DNA from: Oscillospiraceae bacterium
Lineage (GTDB): Bacteria; Bacillota; Clostridia; Oscillospirales; Oscillospiraceae
DNA: 9,491 bases
Assembly (NCBI GenBank): GCA_017458885.1
Contig: JAFSZQ010000013.1
Location: 1 to 9,491, forward strand
Reading direction: 5' to 3'
Below, in pieces: positions 5,664 to 9,491 of this stretch. Each line of letters begins with the position of its first letter. Within the stretch, counting starts at the first letter, position 1. Position numbers and translations under genes: made by a program. The notes below the pieces were generated by a model. It was given only the letters and a program-made list of their open reading frames with translations. It ran no database searches and was not told where the DNA came from.

Positions 5664-8255
5664 ATGTCCGAACTCACCCCGATGATGAAGCAGTACCTCG
5701 AGATCAAGGCGGAGCACCCCGACGAGATCCTGTTCTTCCGCCTCGGCGACTTTTACGAGATGTTCGACGCGGACGCCGTGACCGCGTCGCGCGAGCTTGA
5801 CCTCACGCTCACCACGCGCGACCGCGGCAAGGCGAAGGAGGAGCAGACGCCCATGTGCGGCGTGCCGTACCACTCGAGCGACGGCTACATCGCGCGCCTG
5901 ATCGCCAAGGGCTACAAAGTCGCCATCTGCGAGCAGACCGAAGACCCCGCGACCGCCAAGGGACTCGTCAAGCGCGACATCATCCGCGTCGTGACCCCGG
6001 GCACCGTCATCGACAGCCAGAGCCTCGACGCGGGCCGCGGCAACTTCCTCGCGGGCGTGTTCCTCGACGATCGGAACGCGGGCGTCGCGCTGTGCGATAT
6101 GTCCACGGGGCAGACGCACGTCACCGCGTTTTCCGGCGACGCGCGCGCGGAACACCTGATGAACGAGCTTTCCCGCTTCGCGCCCGCCGAGGCGGTGCTC
6201 AACGACGGCGCGTACGGGAACGCGGCGCTCGCCGCGCTGCTGCGCGAGAAGCTGAACTGCGCCGTCGAGCGCGGCGACAAACGCTTCGACCTCCGCGCGG
6301 CGGAGAAAGCCGTCCTCGCGCAGTACGGCGAGGACGCTTACGCCGCTCTCCCGCGCGGCAATCCCGCCGCGGCGCTCGCGCTCGGCGCGCTGCTCTCGTA
6401 TCTCCACGAGACGCAGAAGACCGACCTCGCCTACATCAACCGCCTCGACTGCTACGAGTCCGGACGCTTTCTGGAGCTCGACCTCTCCGCCCGCCGCAAT
6501 TTGGAGCTGACGGAGACCATGCGCGGCAAGGACAAGCGCGGGAGCCTGCTGTGGGTGCTGGACAGGACGAAGACCGCGATGGGCGCGCGGCGCCTGCGCT
6601 CGTACCTCGAGCGCCCGCTGCGCGACGTGGCGGAGATCGACCGCCGCCTCGGCGCGGTGGAGGCGCTGGTGCGGCTCACGATGGCGCGGGAGGAGCTGAC
6701 GCGCGCGATGACCGGCATCGCGGACATGGAGCGCCTGATCGGGCGCATCGTCTACGGCACGGCGGGCGGGCGCGACTTTGCCTCGCTCCGCGCGTCCATC
6801 GAGCGGCTCGCGGCGGTCAAGGAGCAGCTCAAGCCGTTCACGAACAGCAGGCTTGCCGAGCTGTACAACGGTCTGGATACCCTCGACGACGTCGCCGGAC
6901 AGATCGCCGCGACGCTCGTGGACGAGCCGCCGTTCTCCGTGCGCGAGGGCGGCTTCATCCGCGACGGCTTCAACGCCGAGGTCGACCGCCTGCGCGAGAT
7001 CCACGACGGCGGCACGAAGCTGCTGCCCGCCATCGTCGAGCGCGAGAAGGAGCGCACGGGCATCCGCACGCTGAAGATCGGCTACAACAAGGTCTTCGGC
7101 TACTACATCGAGGTCTCCAACTCGTTCAAGGATCAGGTCCCCGACGACTACATCCGCAAGCAGACGCTGGTAAACGGCGAACGCTTCGTCACGCGGGAGC
7201 TCAAGGACTTGGAGCAGGACATCCTGACCTCCGGCGACCGCCTGAACGCGCTGGAGTACGAGCTGTTCTCCGCCCTGCGGGACAGCGTCTGCGCCGAGGC
7301 GGAGCGCGTGCAGCGCACCGCCGCCGCGCTCGCGGAGCTGGACACGCTCTGCTCGCTCGCAAGCGTCGCGGCGAAGAACAACTACTGCCGCCCGACCGTG
7401 GACGACGGCGGCGTGATCGAGATCCGCGACGGACGGCACCCCGTCGTCGAGCAGGTGCTCAAGGACAGCCTGTTCGTCCCGAACGACACCTACATGGGCG
7501 AGACGGAGAACCGCGTCGCCATCATCACGGGCCCCAACATGGCGGGCAAATCGACGTATATGCGGCAGGTCGCGCTCATCACGCTGATGGCGCAGATCGG
7601 CTCGTTCGTCCCCGCGAAAAGCGCGCGCATCGGCGTGGTGGATCGCATCTTCACGCGCATCGGCGCGAGCGACGACCTCGCCGGCGGGCAGTCGACGTTC
7701 ATGGTCGAGATGAGCGAGGTCGCGGAGATCTTGCGTCAGGCGACGCCGCGCTCGCTGCTCATTCTCGACGAGATCGGGCGCGGCACGTCCACGTTCGACG
7801 GCATGAGCATCGCCCGCGCGGTGCTGGAATACTGCGCAAGCCCGCGCAAGCTCGGCGCAAAGACGCTGTTCGCCACGCACTACCACGAGCTGACGGAGCT
7901 GGAGGACACGCTCTCCGGCGTCAAAAACTACAACATCTCCATCAAGAAGCGCGGGGACGAGCTCATTTTCCTGCGCAAGATCGTCCCGGGCGGCGCGGAC
8001 CGCAGCTACGGCGTGGAGGTCGCGACGCTCGCGGGCCTGCCGAAGGAGGTCGTCAAGCGCGCGAAGGCGATCCTCGAGGAGCTGGAGCGCGGCGGCGCGT
8101 ACCAAGCCGCCCCGCGCCGCGAGGAGGAGCAGATCAGCCTCGCCGCCGTCGGCGAAGCGGAGGCGCTCGACGCGCTGCGCCGCGCGCAGGTCGAGACGCT
8201 CACGCCCATCGAGGCGATGCAGCTTCTGTACGAGCTCAAGAAGAAATTGCAGTAA
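5664..8255 (+). CDS. mutS: DNA mismatch repair protein MutS
   Basis: MutS recognises mispaired and small looped DNA and, in its ATP state, recruits MutL. The protein has 863 residues, within the usual 850-870. Mismatch-binding domain I carries the diagnostic Phe-x-Glu in GDFYEMF (Phe30, Glu32). A connector domain (about 125-275) and a lever/clamp core (about 285-570) follow, including YNKVFGYYIEVS before the clamp. The ABC-type ATPase has Walker A GPNMAGKST (623-631), Walker B LLILDE (698-703) and FATHYHEL (736-743). The C-terminus PIEAMQLLYELKKKLQ resembles the usual MutS end. The intact mismatch-binding domain separates it from MutS2, which also carries a Smr domain. No frameshift or missing key residue is seen. 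It starts 18 nt after the hydrolase gene, and its stop lies inside the SD of mutL. Confidence 0.98.
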   Translation: MSELTPMMKQYLEIKAEHPDEILFFRLGDFYEMFDADAVTASRELDLTLTTRDRGKAKEEQTPMCGVPYHSSDGYIARLIAKGYKVAICEQTEDPATAKGLVKRDIIRVVTPGTVIDSQSLDAGRGNFLAGVFLDDRNAGVALCDMSTGQTHVTAFSGDARAEHLMNELSRFAPAEAVLNDGAYGNAALAALLREKLNCAVERGDKRFDLRAAEKAVLAQYGEDAYAALPRGNPAAALALGALLSYLHETQKTDLAYINRLDCYESGRFLELDLSARRNLELTETMRGKDKRGSLLWVLDRTKTAMGARRLRSYLERPLRDVAEIDRRLGAVEALVRLTMAREELTRAMTGIADMERLIGRIVYGTAGGRDFASLRASIERLAAVKEQLKPFTNSRLAELYNGLDTLDDVAGQIAATLVDEPPFSVREGGFIRDGFNAEVDRLREIHDGGTKLLPAIVEREKERTGIRTLKIGYNKVFGYYIEVSNSFKDQVPDDYIRKQTLVNGERFVTRELKDLEQDILTSGDRLNALEYELFSALRDSVCAEAERVQRTAAALAELDTLCSLASVAAKNNYCRPTVDDGGVIEIRDGRHPVVEQVLKDSLFVPNDTYMGETENRVAIITGPNMAGKSTYMRQVALITLMAQIGSFVPAKSARIGVVDRIFTRIGASDDLAGGQSTFMVEMSEVAEILRQATPRSLLILDEIGRGTSTFDGMSIARAVLEYCASPRKLGAKTLFATHYHELTELEDTLSGVKNYNISIKKRGDELIFLRKIVPGGADRSYGVEVATLAGLPKEVVKRAKAILEELERGGAYQAAPRREEEQISLAAVGEAEALDALRRAQVETLTPIEAMQLLYELKKKLQ

Positions 8256-8260
8256 GGAGG
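8253..8260 (+). promoter_or_regulatory. Strong Shine-Dalgarno of mutL overlapping the mutS stop
   Basis: TAAGGAGG includes the mutS TAA stop and lies 7 nt before the mutL ATG at 8268. This tight arrangement favours ribosome reinitiation and balanced MutS/MutL synthesis. Confidence 0.8.
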
Positions 8261-8267
8261 CTTCCCC

Positions 8268-9491
8268 ATGCCCCACATCCAACAGCTCTCCCCGCACGTC
8301 GCCGACCTGATCGCCGCGGGCGAGGTCGTCGAGCGCCCCGCGAGCGTCGTTAAGGAGCTGCTCGAAAACGCCATCGACGCGGGCGCGAGCGCCGTCGCCG
8401 TCGAGCTTCGCGACGGCGGCATGACCTATCTGCGCGTCAGCGACGACGGCTGCGGCATCGAAGCCGCTGAGCTGCCGACCGCGTTCCTGCGCCACGCGAC
8501 GAGCAAGCTGCGCACGAGCGAAGACCTCGCCGCCATCGGCACGCTGGGCTTTCGCGGCGAGGCGCTCGCCGCCATCGCCTCCGTCTCGCGGCTCGACATT
8601 TTTACCCACGCGCGCGGGGCGCAAAGCGGCGCGGCGCTGCACCTTGAAGGCGGCGTCGCGGGCGAGGTCGCGGACGCGGGCTGCCCCGAGGGTACGAGCG
8701 TCATCGTGCGCGACCTGTTTTACAACACGCCCGCCCGCCTCAAGTTCATGAAGCGCGACAGCGCCGAAGCCGCCGCCATCTCCGGCATCGTGGCGCACCT
8801 CGCGCTCTCGCGCCCCGACGTCTCGTTCAAGCTCGTCAAGGACAACGAGGAGACGCTCCACACCCCGGGCGACGGCACGCTCAAGAGCGCCGTCTACGCC
8901 GCGCTGGGGCGCGAGTTCACGCTCGCGCTCGTGGACGTGCGCGGACGCGACGGCGAGAGCGCGGCGGACGGCTTTGTGACCCGCCCGCTGAACGGACGCG
9001 GCACGCGCGCCATGCAGACGTTTTTCGTCAACGGGCGCTTCGTGAAGTCCCAGCTCCTCACCGCCGCGCTGGAGGAGGCGTACGCCAACCGCATCCTGAA
9101 GGGCAAGTTCCCCGGCTGCGTGCTGCGCGTGACGCTGCCGTTCGACCTCGTGGACGTGAACGTCCACCCCGCGAAGACCATCGTGAAGTTCGTGAACGAA
9201 AAGGCGGTGTTCGACCTCGTCTACCACGCCGTCATGGACGCGCTCGACCGCGAGGCGAAGCCCGCCGACGCGCCCAGACCCGTGCAGGCGGTGCAGAACC
9301 CGCGCAACGACTTCTACCAGACCATGACGGCGGAGCAGTTCCGCGCGGCGCAGGGCGGCGGCAAAAGCGCCGCGTCCGCGCCCAAGCCGCCCGCGTTCCG
9401 CACAAGCGTCCCCGCGACGAGCGTCGGGGAGCTCGGCGGCAGGGCGCGCGTGTCGGACTACGCGCGGCAAACGCCCGCGACGGCGGCGCAG
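8268..9491 (+). CDS. mutL: DNA mismatch repair protein MutL, C-terminus cut by window edge
   Basis: MutL is the ATP-driven matchmaker between MutS and the downstream repair nuclease and helicase. In most bacteria without MutH, including Bacillota, its own C-terminal domain nicks the strand. 408 codons are visible, open to the edge. The GHKL ATPase has motif I VVKELLENAIDAGA (27-40, general-base Glu30 and metal-binding Asn34), motif II DDGCGI (59-64) and motif III GFRGEAL (94-100). The transducer domain follows, with TFFVNGRFVKSQ and the conserved VDVNVHPAKT (Ile then Val where Glu-Val is common). From about residue 330 the chain becomes an Ala/Pro-rich linker, as expected. The dimerisation/endonuclease domain is outside the window, so the DQHAxxER nuclease motif cannot be checked. 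The ATG at 8268 is supported by the preceding SD and by family alignment (MutL proteins begin I-x-x-L-x-x-x-V-A-x-x-I-A-A-G-E-V). Confidence 0.97.
   Translation, partial: MPHIQQLSPHVADLIAAGEVVERPASVVKELLENAIDAGASAVAVELRDGGMTYLRVSDDGCGIEAAELPTAFLRHATSKLRTSEDLAAIGTLGFRGEALAAIASVSRLDIFTHARGAQSGAALHLEGGVAGEVADAGCPEGTSVIVRDLFYNTPARLKFMKRDSAEAAAISGIVAHLALSRPDVSFKLVKDNEETLHTPGDGTLKSAVYAALGREFTLALVDVRGRDGESAADGFVTRPLNGRGTRAMQTFFVNGRFVKSQLLTAALEEAYANRILKGKFPGCVLRVTLPFDLVDVNVHPAKTIVKFVNEKAVFDLVYHAVMDALDREAKPADAPRPVQAVQNPRNDFYQTMTAEQFRAAQGGGKSAASAPKPPAFRTSVPATSVGELGGRARVSDYARQTPATAAQ

Noticed and set aside
5664..8255. MutS2 (ribosome collision / recombination paralogue) as an alternative to MutS
   Set aside because: The protein has the Phe-x-Glu mismatch-binding motif and a full domain I, ends without a Smr domain, and is followed by mutL.
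4830..9470. Very long minus-strand ORF (1546 codons) as a giant gene
   Set aside because: It lies wholly antisense, codon on codon, to three well-recognised genes. Its product is dominated by Arg, Ala, Val, Leu, Asp, Glu and His with no domain I recognise. Lack of TTA, CTA and TCA on the sense strand explains the openness.
1..9491. tRNA, rRNA, CRISPR, insertion sequences, attachment sites, defence system
   Set aside because: No repeat arrays, cloverleaf-like segments, transposase or integrase motifs were seen; the DNA is almost entirely occupied by the seven genes with gaps of at most about 170 nt.

Overview
The window is a GC-rich, gene-dense stretch of bacterial chromosome. It holds seven protein-coding genes, arranged as two divergent operons that fire outward from one short intergenic region (3236-3405). 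The miaB-mutS-mutL order, the AGGAGG-type ribosome binding sites and the small E2-like acyltransferase paired with an AMP-binding ligase point to a high-GC member of the Clostridia (Bacillota), perhaps a gut Oscillospiraceae- or Christensenellales-like organism. The phylum is fairly secure. The family is a guess, because no rRNA or lineage marker is present.

Left operon (minus strand, read from 3235 down to 1): ychF, encoding the universally conserved YchF/OLA1-type P-loop NTPase; then a 291-residue protein with the 2-oxoacid-dehydrogenase E2 / chloramphenicol-acetyltransferase fold but with Glu in place of the catalytic His; then an AMP-forming acyl-CoA ligase that runs off the left edge. 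The ligase start overlaps the acyltransferase stop by 8 bases and has a strong SD inside the upstream gene, so the two are probably translationally coupled and work together. Their substrate cannot be read from the sequence.

Right operon (plus strand, 3406 to 9491): miaB (tRNA ms2i6A37 methylthiotransferase, probably starting at TTG); a COG1237-like metallo-beta-lactamase-fold protein overlapping miaB by ATGA; mutS; and mutL, which runs off the right edge with its ATPase and transducer domains present. MutS and MutL are the mismatch-recognition and matchmaker proteins of DNA mismatch repair. MiaB modifies A37 of tRNAs reading UNN codons. The grouping therefore joins replication fidelity with translation fidelity, a link common in Bacillota.

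The intergenic region carries two good sigma-A promoter candidates back to back, each with a 17-bp spacer and an extended -10 TGn. I saw no RNA genes, CRISPR arrays, insertion sequences, attachment sites or convincing intrinsic terminators. No internal stretch over 300 bases lacks a gene. Most of the window is ordinary housekeeping DNA. The least understood part is the His-less acyltransferase/ligase pair, followed by the uncharacterised metallo-hydrolase between miaB and mutS.
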